Source of the DNA: PFL42 sp963789825
GTDB lineage: Bacteria; Chloroflexota; Anaerolineae; Anaerolineales; E44-bin32
Direction: 5' to 3'
DNA: 64,000 nt
Assembly: GCA_963789825.1 (NCBI GenBank)
Contig: CAWBME010000002.1
Coordinates: forward strand, 124,001-188,000
Positions within the stretch are counted from its first letter, which is position 1. Every line of letters begins with the position of its first letter. Shown here in pieces: positions 8,305 to 15,213 of the stretch. A program made the position numbers and the translations under genes. The notes under the pieces are model-generated. The model saw nothing but the letters and a program-made list of their open reading frames with translations. It did not search any database and was not told where the DNA came from.

Positions 8305-9185
8305 GCCGCCGCCTCGCTGCGCATCGCCTTGCGGGCGCTGCGCCACTCGTCCTCGTCCATGGCGAGGCTGTGTTCCGCAGCAGGGAACTGGCCCGCTTCC
8401 ACGTCCAGTTTGTAGGCGGCAAAGGCGCGCCGCATCTCGCCGTGCAGGTCGGCATATTGCTTGACGAAGCGCGGCGTGAACCGGTCGAATAGGCCGAGCA
8501 GATCGTGGGTCACGAGCACCTGGCCGTCGCATCCCGCTCCGGCGCCGATGCCGATCGTCGGGATGGTCAGGCGCCGACTGATCTCCTCCCCCAATTCCTG
8601 CGGGATCGACTCGAGCACGATCGCAAAGCAACCTGCCTCCTCGAGCGCCACGGCGTCACGCAGCAAGCCAACCGCCGCCTGCGCCGTCCGCCCCTGCGCC
8701 CGGAAGCCCCCCAACTGATGGACCGACTGCGGCGTCAGGCCAATGTGTCCCATCAGCGGGATGCCGGCCCGCAAGATGGCCTCGATCGCCGGCATCCGCT
8801 CGCGGCCGCCCTCGACCTTGACCGCGTCCATGCCGCCCTGCTGCAGAAAGCGGCCGGCGTTGCGCACCGCCTCCTCCGGCGACACTTGGTAGGAAAGGAA
8901 GGGCATATCCCCGATGAGCAGCGGGCGCTGCGCGCCGCGCGCCACCGCCCGGCAGTGATGCAGCATCTCCTCCATCGTCACGGGCAGCGTGTTCGCGTAG
9001 CCCAGCACGACCATCCCCAGCGAGTCCCCCACCAGAATCGAGTCGATCCCCGCCTGATCGAGCGCCAGGGCGGTGGGGTAGTCGTAGGCGGTGAGCATGC
9101 TGATCCGCTCGCCGGCGGCCTTCTTGCGGCGCAGGGCGAGCGTGGTGACCTTGGCGGGTTGGCGATCGAGCGTGGGGGTAGACAT
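8301..9185 (-). CDS. panB: 3-methyl-2-oxobutanoate hydroxymethyltransferase
   Basis: PanB transfers a hydroxymethyl group from methylene-tetrahydrofolate to alpha-ketoisovalerate, making ketopantoate. ATG 9185 (MSTPTLDRQ) follows GGAGGAGA and gives 294 residues. Family motifs include MLTAYDYPTA, ILVGDSLGMVVLGY, the metal-binding MPFLSY segment, AVKVEGG, HIGLTPQSV and IGIGAGAGCDGQVLV. It is the first gene of the pan operon, behind a leader with a terminator hairpin. The C-terminus (~30 residues past HGEMRRAFAAY) is longer than in many homologues. Confidence 0.96.
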   Translation of the reverse strand: MSTPTLDRQPAKVTTLALRRKKAAGERISMLTAYDYPTALALDQAGIDSILVGDSLGMVVLGYANTLPVTMEEMLHHCRAVARGAQRPLLIGDMPFLSYQVSPEEAVRNAGRFLQQGGMDAVKVEGGRERMPAIEAILRAGIPLMGHIGLTPQSVHQLGGFRAQGRTAQAAVGLLRDAVALEEAGCFAIVLESIPQELGEEISRRLTIPTIGIGAGAGCDGQVLVTHDLLGLFDRFTPRFVKQYADLHGEMRRAFAAYKLDVEAGQFPAAEHSLAMDEDEWRSARKAMRSEAAA

Positions 9186-9208
9186 GGCTATCTCCTCCTT
9201 CGAGTGAG

Positions 9209-9262
9209 ATGCCGATCGAAAAGAACAACCCCCGCCCGGTGCGAGGGCGGGGGAATCGGCAT
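9209..9262 (-). promoter_or_regulatory. Attenuator-like leader hairpin of the pan operon
   Basis: Within the panB leader, a 9-bp GC stem (plus-strand CCCCCGCCC at 9229-9237 with GGGCGGGGG at 9245-9253) is followed on the transcribed strand by TTGTTCTTTT. This is a textbook intrinsic terminator placed upstream of the gene it would switch off. An outer 8-bp stem (ATGCCGAT 9209-9216 with ATCGGCAT 9255-9262) encloses terminator and T-tract. That arrangement suggests regulated read-through. A pan RNA motif upstream of panB is described in Chloroflexota; membership of this leader is unproven. Confidence 0.6.
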
Positions 9263-9311
9263 GCGACGACCCAGCCGTCTCGGTCAACTCTTCGATCCAA
9301 GCGGCAAGTCC

Positions 9312-9342
9312 AGTATACCCCTTTCCGCCTCCCGGCTACAAT
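9312..9342. promoter_or_regulatory. Interlocked divergent promoters of panB and ybaK-like gene
   Basis: For the minus strand, -35 TTGTAG (9341-9336) and -10 TATACT (9317-9312) with an 18-base spacer would start the panB leader near 9305. For the plus strand, TACAAT (9337-9342) is the -10 box of the deacylase gene starting at 9350. The plus-strand -10 and the minus-strand -35 occupy the same bases, so the two promoters should compete. Confidence 0.5.
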
Positions 9343-9349
9343 CGGCCTG

Positions 9350-9835
9350 ATGTCGCTCTCCACACCGGCCACACGCGCGCTAGACCAGCTGGGCATCCCC
9401 TATCAGGTGCATGTGCATGCCGGTCCGCTGCATTCGCTGGAGCAAGCGGCGGCCGAGCGTGGCCTGGCCCCCGATCAGCTCGTGCGCACGCTGCTCTTTC
9501 GGCTGGAGGACGGTGAGTTCTTGTTGGTGCTGATGCCCGGGGCGCGCCAGGTCTCCTGGCCGAAGCTGCGCCAGCACCTGGGGGTGTCCCGCATCACCAC
9601 CGCCAACCGGGAGCAGGTGGTCAGCGTTACGGGCTACCCGCCAGGGATGGTCTCCCCCTTCGGGCTTCCACGCCGGCTGCGCATTCTGGCCGATTCGGGA
9701 ATCCTGGTGCATGAGCGGCTTTCGCTGGGCGCAGGCGCTCCCAACGCCGGCCTGATTCTGGCGCGGGACGACCTATTGGCGGTCGTGCAGCCGGTGATCG
9801 TGCCGCTCGCCGATGAGCGTCCCTCTGACCCATAG
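9350..9835 (+). CDS. YbaK/prolyl-tRNA editing domain protein (aminoacyl-tRNA deacylase)
   Basis: This 161-residue single-domain protein of the YbaK/ProX family hydrolyses mischarged tRNA, typically Cys- or Ala-tRNA(Pro). Matching features are the N-terminal ALDQLGIPYQVHVH, the LVRTLLFRLEDGEFLLVLMP strand pair with conserved positively charged residues, and VTGYPPGMVSPFG near the C-terminal active-site loop. ATG 9350 was chosen because homology starts there. A TACAAT box ends 7 bases before it and there is no Shine-Dalgarno sequence, so the mRNA is probably leaderless. Substrate specificity cannot be assigned. Confidence 0.87.
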   Translation: MSLSTPATRALDQLGIPYQVHVHAGPLHSLEQAAAERGLAPDQLVRTLLFRLEDGEFLLVLMPGARQVSWPKLRQHLGVSRITTANREQVVSVTGYPPGMVSPFGLPRRLRILADSGILVHERLSLGAGAPNAGLILARDDLLAVVQPVIVPLADERPSDP

Positions 9836-9862
9836 CGGTCCGGTGCGTCAGCCGACCGGCGG

Positions 9863-10367
9863 TCAAGCACGGGTCAGAACGCAGCCGAAGGCCGGTACCT
9901 CACTCGGATCCGGCGCGGCGCCGCTCAGAAGGGCTGTCACAGCTTCCGCAAGATAGCTCCGCGTCGGTTGACGCTGGCGCAACGTCACGTCGTCAGGCGC
10001 ACCGACGTAGCGGATGATCCCCTCTCGATCAAGCACGACGACATGCGGCGTGACCTCGGCGGCCAGGGAGTCGGCGAGCTCCTGCTTCGAGTCAAGCAGC
10101 ACGGGCGCAAGACCCAGCCCCTGCGCCTGACGCATCAGCTGTTGCGGCGTCTCATTTGCGGCGCTGGCGATCCGCCAGACCACGACGTCGTTCTGGCCAG
10201 CCGGACGCTAGCTGCATCAGTGCACGATCCAGGCGCTCGGCATGCGAGCATTCACAGGACCAGAACACGAGCACGCCGATCCTGCCCCGCAGATCGCTTA
10301 GGCGCCGCGTCACGCCGAGCAGGTCCGGCAGGGCGAACTCCGGGGGACGGCTTCCGGCAAGCGTCAC
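9863..10367 (-). CDS. Redoxin/TlpA-like thioredoxin-fold protein (frameshifted)
   Basis: This is an AhpC/TSA-redoxin type protein of about 167 residues when restored. It begins at GTG 10367 (VTLAGSRPPEFALPDLLG), overlapping the upstream gene's stop by GTGA. It continues LRGRIGVLVFWSCECSHAE and then, in another frame, VVVWRIASAANETPQQ to VVVLDREGIIRYVGAPDD. One extra base near 10191 separates the halves. The active site reads CECSHA rather than CxxC, so it may act as a one-Cys peroxidase or chaperone-like redoxin. It is coupled to the membrane-anchored beta-propeller gene. Confidence 0.72.
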
Positions 10368-11782
10368 GGCAGCCACTGCGGAGCGTAGCCGCGTTCCCGG
10401 ACGGGCTGCGCAGTGCCGGTTTGCAGATCCAATACGTAGACGTCGGGCGGCTGTCCCAGGTCGGCCTGATTCAGGCGCATGAAGGCCAATCGCCTCGAGT
10501 CGGCGCTCCAGACCAGGGCCGAATGGTTGAAGGCCGGCTCGTCGAGCAGCTGACGCGCCTGCGTCCCATCCGGTCGGGCCAGCCACAGCTGGCGGCCTAG
10601 CGTCCACCGTTCCCGGTCGAGGTACTTGCGGGCGAAGGCCAGCCACTTGCCGTCCGGTGACAACGCCGGCGAGGCGTCCTCGACCCATTCCCCGCTAGGG
10701 GCGGAGAGGTCTGTCACCGCCAGTGAAGGCACCTTCGCCCGCACTAGATGACTGTAGAATGCGCCTTCCGTCTCCTCGCTGGCCGGCGTCGGGCCGGCCT
10801 CTGGCTCGTTGAGGAAGGCGATCTCCGGGAACACCAAGAACGACGAGTCGGCGGCCCAGGCGCCCGTCAGTCCCAGGTCGTTCGGCACGTAGGCAACCAC
10901 CTCGCCCGCCGCGCCGTCAACAGGCAACACCACGACACTCGCTCGTAACGTTCCATCGTAGTAGGCGAGCTTTCCATCCGGGGCCCACTCCGGCAGCATC
11001 GCCAGGTGATCCTCCGGACTCACGCGGACCGGGTCGCCGCCGGCCATCGGCAGGATGACTACCCGGCGCATGCCTTTGACAGGCTCGGCACCGGGTCCCG
11101 GCCGATTGTCCGCCTGCTCGAAGGCAAGCTGCTCCCCATCCTCCGAGAGGGCGGGAGAGCCGCATTGGGAATTGGCGGGGCAGGTGTAGAGCAGGCGATC
11201 GTCGCCGCTGGCCAGATCGAGCTGCCAGAAGTCCACCTGGCCATCCGAGCGCACGGCAGCGTACACCACGACGGAACCCATGCCGCCGACCGTATACTCC
11301 CGCACGCCGTGCTCGGATGCGGTCAGTCGCTCGGCCTCGGAGGAGTCGAGCGTGGCAGCGTACAGATCTGCATTGCCGCCTGAGGGCCAGAGGTAGAGCA
11401 GTCTCGGGGCAGCTACACGGAACGACCAGGCGCGAGCGCCAATCAACGGCAAGCCGCGCTGTGAGCGAGCCCCGCTCTCCAATCGGGAGCTGACCACGGT
11501 CTGCTCCTCCCAGGGGCGATCGGGCGTAAAGACGAGAGTGTTGTCGATCCAGCGCAGGCTGCCCGACGTATCCGGGTCAACCGAAAACGCTAACTCGACC
11601 GAGGCCTGATCCATTGGCCGGGTGAAGGTCAAACGCAGCGATGACGTGGAGGGGGCCGTGGTGCTGGGGACGACCTGCTCGACGCGCGGCGCCGCCCACA
11701 CGGCTGCTAGGAGGAGGCCGGCCAGCAGGCCGCCCACCACAACCAGCACCGACAACAAGACGCGGCTCGATCCCTGGCGCAC
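10364..11782 (-). CDS. Membrane-anchored Ig-like/TolB-type beta-propeller protein
   Basis: This 472-residue protein has an N-terminal transmembrane anchor (residues ~9-30). An SbsA-type Ig-like domain follows (STSSLRLTFTRPMDQASVEL, then LRWIDNTLVFTPDRPWEEQT), and after it come WD40-like/TolB repeats such as GSPALSEDGEQLAFEQ, EWAPDGKLAYYDG, SPALSPDGKWLAFARK and LVWSADSRRLAFMR. The function is unknown; an extracytoplasmic scaffold or sensor is plausible. The start is GTG 11782. TATAAT on the minus strand (11794-11789) ends 6 bases before it, so the transcript is probably leaderless. It overlaps the redoxin gene by GTGA. Confidence 0.78.
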   Translation of the reverse strand: MRQGSSRVLLSVLVVVGGLLAGLLLAAVWAAPRVEQVVPSTTAPSTSSLRLTFTRPMDQASVELAFSVDPDTSGSLRWIDNTLVFTPDRPWEEQTVVSSRLESGARSQRGLPLIGARAWSFRVAAPRLLYLWPSGGNADLYAATLDSSEAERLTASEHGVREYTVGGMGSVVVYAAVRSDGQVDFWQLDLASGDDRLLYTCPANSQCGSPALSEDGEQLAFEQADNRPGPGAEPVKGMRRVVILPMAGGDPVRVSPEDHLAMLPEWAPDGKLAYYDGTLRASVVVLPVDGAAGEVVAYVPNDLGLTGAWAADSSFLVFPEIAFLNEPEAGPTPASEETEGAFYSHLVRAKVPSLAVTDLSAPSGEWVEDASPALSPDGKWLAFARKYLDRERWTLGRQLWLARPDGTQARQLLDEPAFNHSALVWSADSRRLAFMRLNQADLGQPPDVYVLDLQTGTAQPVRERGYAPQWLP

Positions 11783-12014
11783 GCCGGCATTATACCCATC
11801 CGCTCACGCCTGCCGGTGCAACGCGGCGCCAAGTCACTGCCTCGCCCGCAGAGTGCTTGCTTGCGGCTCGGGCCTGCCATCCGGATCCACGAGCTGGATC
11901 GCAGGCACGGGTTGGATGAAGCGCCGACCGCAGATCGGGGCTGCTGTGCCTACGACCGCGGTAGGCAGCAAGAAGCTGTGCGGTGGGACGGTCGAGCCTG
12001 ATGCCGAGGGCAAC

Positions 12015-12434
12015 TCAGATCGCTCGCATCCGATTTCCCTTGGAATTGTGCTCGAGCTCCGCCTTGCCCAGCGCCTCCATCAAGGGTGGGACATACATCG
12101 CAAATCGCCCCCGCAGACCCTTCTTCAGCCCGTACCACCCTTTGACGGGATTCTTGGGCGATCGAGCCCAGGCTTCGACAGTTCCTTCTGCGGCCGGTTT
12201 CTGCTCGTCAGCGCTGCCGAGCAACATCCAGTCGCCGTGTTTCTTCAGCATTGCATGTAGGTCCTCAAGGCATCTCAGTTGGTAACTCAGCTTCGTGGAC
12301 CCAACGATGCACACCAAGGACGGGGGATCAGAGGTTTCATCGCGATACATCCGATACTCGGATGTCCCTGGCGGAGTCTTAAGGACCCAGGGGTCATCTG
12401 CCGTTCCTTTGCCCTTTCCAGTCGCCTTCACCAT
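12015..12434 (-). CDS. Conserved hypothetical protein (DUF6855-like)
   Basis: This compact soluble protein of 139 residues starts at ATG 12434 after GGAGGTATCG, with a TAGAAT box about 30 bases upstream. It contains the distinctive strings DDPWVLKTPPGTSEY, LRCLEDLHAMLKKHGDWM, EGTVEAWARSP and GWYGLKKGLRGRF. From memory these match a small bacterial family of unknown function (DUF6855; the family number should be confirmed). There is no signal peptide or membrane segment. It is monocistronic, with 230-base gaps on each side that show no other gene. Confidence 0.7.
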   Translation of the reverse strand: MVKATGKGKGTADDPWVLKTPPGTSEYRMYRDETSDPPSLVCIVGSTKLSYQLRCLEDLHAMLKKHGDWMLLGSADEQKPAAEGTVEAWARSPKNPVKGWYGLKKGLRGRFAMYVPPLMEALGKAELEHNSKGNRMRAI

Positions 12435-12683
12435 CGATACCTCCACGCCACGTGCGGTTCACCCAATTCTATCAATTGCGGGTGGTCTTCCCTCAATCAG
12501 ACACCGTCCTCATGCGGACACCGCCTCCTGCCGGAGTCCGCCCGCTCGGCTTGCCCATCGAGGCGCTTCCCAGGGTTCGGTTGAGCGATGATCGACCCGA
12601 GGGGACGGAAGCGGTGCGGTGCGCTGCGCCGGACCTCCATTCTTCGTCGGCATCCTGTTCGAAAGCACTCGAGCGGGCGCGGT

Positions 12684-13751
12684 TCAGCCGTGCGCGGCTT
12701 CTGCCATTCGGCGTTTCAGGCTCTCGATCGCCGGGATCGGCGTGGGGTCGACGCCGTAGGCCATGGCCAGGTAGTAGGCAACATAGTCGCCAAAGTGCAG
12801 CGCCGTCCACTGATGCGCCATCGCCGAGGATCCGGTGCCGTCGAGGATATCCGTGTTGAAGCCCTCGACCATCAGGATCTGGCGTGTCGCCTCCAGACGA
12901 AGCACGTTGCGCGGGTGGTCCAGACGCGAGCGCAGCACCAACACCATGACCTGGATGATCAACCCCTCGGGATGCACCACGCCGGCCAGCATGTTGTGAT
13001 CGGCTTCCGGCAGCACCTCGAACTGGGCAACCGACTTGGCGATCTCGGCCAGTTGGGTGCGCCAGCGCCGCGCAACCGGCGCGAGCACGCCGGAGCCCAG
13101 CACCAACGGCCAACGGTCGACGAACTGCCCGGCCATGCGCTTGGCCGGGTTGGATGCGGCCGGGACATGCGCCTGCAGGCTCGATTGCTGCGCCCGCATG
13201 GCAGCAACCGTCTCGGCCAGTTCGCCTCCCGGGTGCGGCAGCACGCCAAGCCGGTGCAGCGCCGCCAGCGACAGCGCGTAGGAGAAACCCACCGCCGCCC
13301 GGGGCTGGCCTCGATGCTCAAAGCGCCACAGGTCGACCCCGTCCACAGAAGCCCGGCGTGCCAGCTCGCCGCCGGTGGTGATCGCCAGCAGCCGTGCCTG
13401 CGCGGCGCGGGCGGCATCGTAGGCCGCCAGGGTCTCTTCCGTGTTCCCCGAATGGGAAGACACAACGACCAGCGTCTCGGGGCCGCGCGCCCATGCCGGC
13501 AGACCGTAGTCGCGCCAGACGATGATCGGGATCGGAGCCAGGGGCGCGGCGTAGGCCGCAGCCAGGTCCGCCCCGATGGCCGACCCGCCCATCCCGGCCA
13601 GCACGACCTGGCGCGGGGGATCGCCCGCAGAAAGCGTGAGCTCCTGTCCCATTCCCCAGGCGGCTGCCAGCTGTCCCGGCAGGCCATTGATGTGCTGCAG
13701 CATCCCTTGGGGGTCGAGCGCAGCGAAGCGCTCCAGGTCGTCGAGGTTCAT
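12684..13751 (-). CDS. Bifunctional phosphoglucose/phosphomannose isomerase
   Basis: This 355-residue SIS-domain isomerase interconverts glucose-6-P or mannose-6-P with fructose-6-P. ATG 13751 overlaps the rsmI stop codon by ATGA. Evidence includes the first SIS half (VVLAGMGGSAIGADLAA, VVVSSHSGNTEETLAAYDAA), FSYALSLAALHRLGVL, and the C-terminal Pgi/Pmi domain with NPAKRMAGQ and the catalytic-region HNMLAGV. This type replaces classical Pgi in many Archaea and Chloroflexota. Translational coupling to rsmI is positional only and does not imply shared function. Confidence 0.88.
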   Translation of the reverse strand: MNLDDLERFAALDPQGMLQHINGLPGQLAAAWGMGQELTLSAGDPPRQVVLAGMGGSAIGADLAAAYAAPLAPIPIIVWRDYGLPAWARGPETLVVVSSHSGNTEETLAAYDAARAAQARLLAITTGGELARRASVDGVDLWRFEHRGQPRAAVGFSYALSLAALHRLGVLPHPGGELAETVAAMRAQQSSLQAHVPAASNPAKRMAGQFVDRWPLVLGSGVLAPVARRWRTQLAEIAKSVAQFEVLPEADHNMLAGVVHPEGLIIQVMVLVLRSRLDHPRNVLRLEATRQILMVEGFNTDILDGTGSSAMAHQWTALHFGDYVAYYLAMAYGVDPTPIPAIESLKRRMAEAAHG

Positions 13752-14572
13752 CGTTCCTCCAACGCCAACCGGTAGACCTCCTGGCGAGGCAGGCCGCTTT
13801 GCTCCGCAACGGTGCGCGCCGCCTGCGAGGCGGTCAGGCCGTCCCGGCGCAGCCGGCCAACTGCCTGCCGCACGCGGGCCTCGTCCCACAAGACCTGCGC
13901 TGGCGGCGCGCCGGCGACTACCAGCGTGCACTCGCCGCGCGGCTCGATCTGACCAAAGTGCTGCTCGAGCGAGGCCAGGCTGCCGCGCAGCACCTCCTCG
14001 TGCAGCTTGGTCAGTTCGCGGCAGACAGCGGCCGGCCGGTCACCGCCCAGCGTCTGCCGCAGATCGAGCAGGCAGGCGCGCAGGCGGTGCGGCGCCTCGA
14101 ACAGCACCAGCGTGCGCGGCTCGCCGTCGAGCTCACGCAGCCAGCGCTGCCGTTCTGCCGAGCGGCGCGGGGGGTAGCCGAGGAAGCTGAAACTATCGGT
14201 CGGCAGGCCGGAGACGACCAGTGCGCTGATCACCGCCGAGGCGCCCGGGACCGGGAGAACGGCGTGTCCGGCCGACAGAACCGCTTGCACCAGTTCATGC
14301 CCGGGGTCGGAGATCAGCGGCGTGCCGGCGTCGGTCACCAGCGCCACGTCGCCCTGCTCGAGCGCCTGCAGGATTCGGTTCAGTCGCGCCCGCTTGTTGT
14401 GCTCGTGGTAGCTGATCAGCGGAGTGGCGATCTGGAAATGCGACAGCAACTGCCGCGTCCGCCGCGTGTCTTCCGCCGCGATCAGGCCGACCTGCGACAG
14501 CAGGCGCAGCCCACGCAGCGTCATGTCTTCCAGATTCCCGATCGGCGTGGCTACGAGATACAGCGTCCCCAC
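13748..14572 (-). CDS. rsmI: 16S rRNA (cytidine-1402-2'-O)-methyltransferase
   Basis: RsmI is an SAM-dependent tetrapyrrole-methylase-fold enzyme that methylates C1402 of 16S rRNA. The 274-residue protein has the N-terminal GTLYLVATPIGNLEDMTLR, AAEDTRRTRQLLSHF, the glycine-rich VTDAGTPLISDPG, and VLPVPGASAVISAL. All are diagnostic. The start is GTG 14572. A minus-strand TACAAT box (14584-14579) ends 6 bases upstream with no Shine-Dalgarno sequence, another leaderless candidate. The C-terminal ~40 residues carry the small helical domain (VRQAVGRLRRDGL). Confidence 0.95.
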   Translation of the reverse strand: MGTLYLVATPIGNLEDMTLRGLRLLSQVGLIAAEDTRRTRQLLSHFQIATPLISYHEHNKRARLNRILQALEQGDVALVTDAGTPLISDPGHELVQAVLSAGHAVLPVPGASAVISALVVSGLPTDSFSFLGYPPRRSAERQRWLRELDGEPRTLVLFEAPHRLRACLLDLRQTLGGDRPAAVCRELTKLHEEVLRGSLASLEQHFGQIEPRGECTLVVAGAPPAQVLWDEARVRQAVGRLRRDGLTASQAARTVAEQSGLPRQEVYRLALEER

Positions 14573-14613
14573 GCGGCTATTGTAGCAGTCGCCCGGCGAG
14601 CAGGCGCGGCGGG

Positions 14614-14844
14614 CTAGGTGCCTTCCGGCGGAAGCGGACGGACCTGTGCTGCCTGCGGGCCCTTGGGCGTCTCCTCGACCACGAACGAAACGCGCTCACC
14701 CTCCTCCAGGTTTCGAAAACCGTCGCCCTCGATCCCGCTGAAGTGGACGAAGATCTCCTTCTCCTCCCCCTCGGGAGTGATGAACCCGTAGCCCTTCACC
14801 CGGCTGAACCACTTGACCGTCCCCGTGCGCCGCTCTTCCGACAT
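14614..14844 (-). CDS. Cold-shock domain protein (CspA family)
   Basis: This 76-residue protein is a classical single cold-shock domain RNA chaperone. RNP-1 is KGYGFITP and RNP-2 is EIFVHFSGI, preceded by GTVKWFSRV. It starts at ATG 14844 behind GGAGGAGC. The C-terminal extension VRPLPPEGT is short. A good promoter lies at 14966-14994, giving a leader over 110 bases long, as is usual for cold-regulated csp genes. A much longer reading frame in the same phase across the opposite-strand neighbour is not coding. Confidence 0.95.
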   Translation of the reverse strand: MSEERRTGTVKWFSRVKGYGFITPEGEEKEIFVHFSGIEGDGFRNLEEGERVSFVVEETPKGPQAAQVRPLPPEGT

Positions 14845-14965
14845 CTGCTCCTCCTTGGCGTTCCATGCGAGTCCTGCGCGCAAGAAGCCGCGCTGAAGGT
14901 GCGGCTGCACCTTCGGCTCGGCTCCATCAGGCAGTGCTACGATCCAGTTCGCATAGAACGGCTCC

Positions 14966-14994
14966 AGACTAGCACAAGCGCAGTCTGGGGTCAA
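14966..14994 (-). promoter_or_regulatory. Promoter of the cold-shock gene
   Basis: Minus-strand -35 TTGACC (14994-14989) and -10 TAGTCT (14971-14966) have an ideal 17-base spacer. Transcription would start near 14958, leaving a leader of ~114 bases before the csp start codon. That leader contains a GGTGCAGCCGCACC inverted repeat. Temperature regulation through it is inferred from csp genes generally. The rest of 14995-15213 shows nothing recognisable. Confidence 0.55.
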
Positions 14995-15213
14995 ACGCCG
15001 GGGGTGGTGCAGGCGGCTTGAGCTACCCTGCATTTCCCCCTTGTGACGGCAATCCGCTTGGGCAACAGCCAGCGGATCCGGCGGCCATTGACTTCCAGCA
15101 CGCGGCGCGGGAGAATTCCGGGCTACCTGTCCTTGCGGTGAGGGCAGGTCAGATCGACCCGACCAGGATCCATTGCGAAGCGGCGCCAGCCGCGCCAAGC
15201 CGGGAGGCCATGC

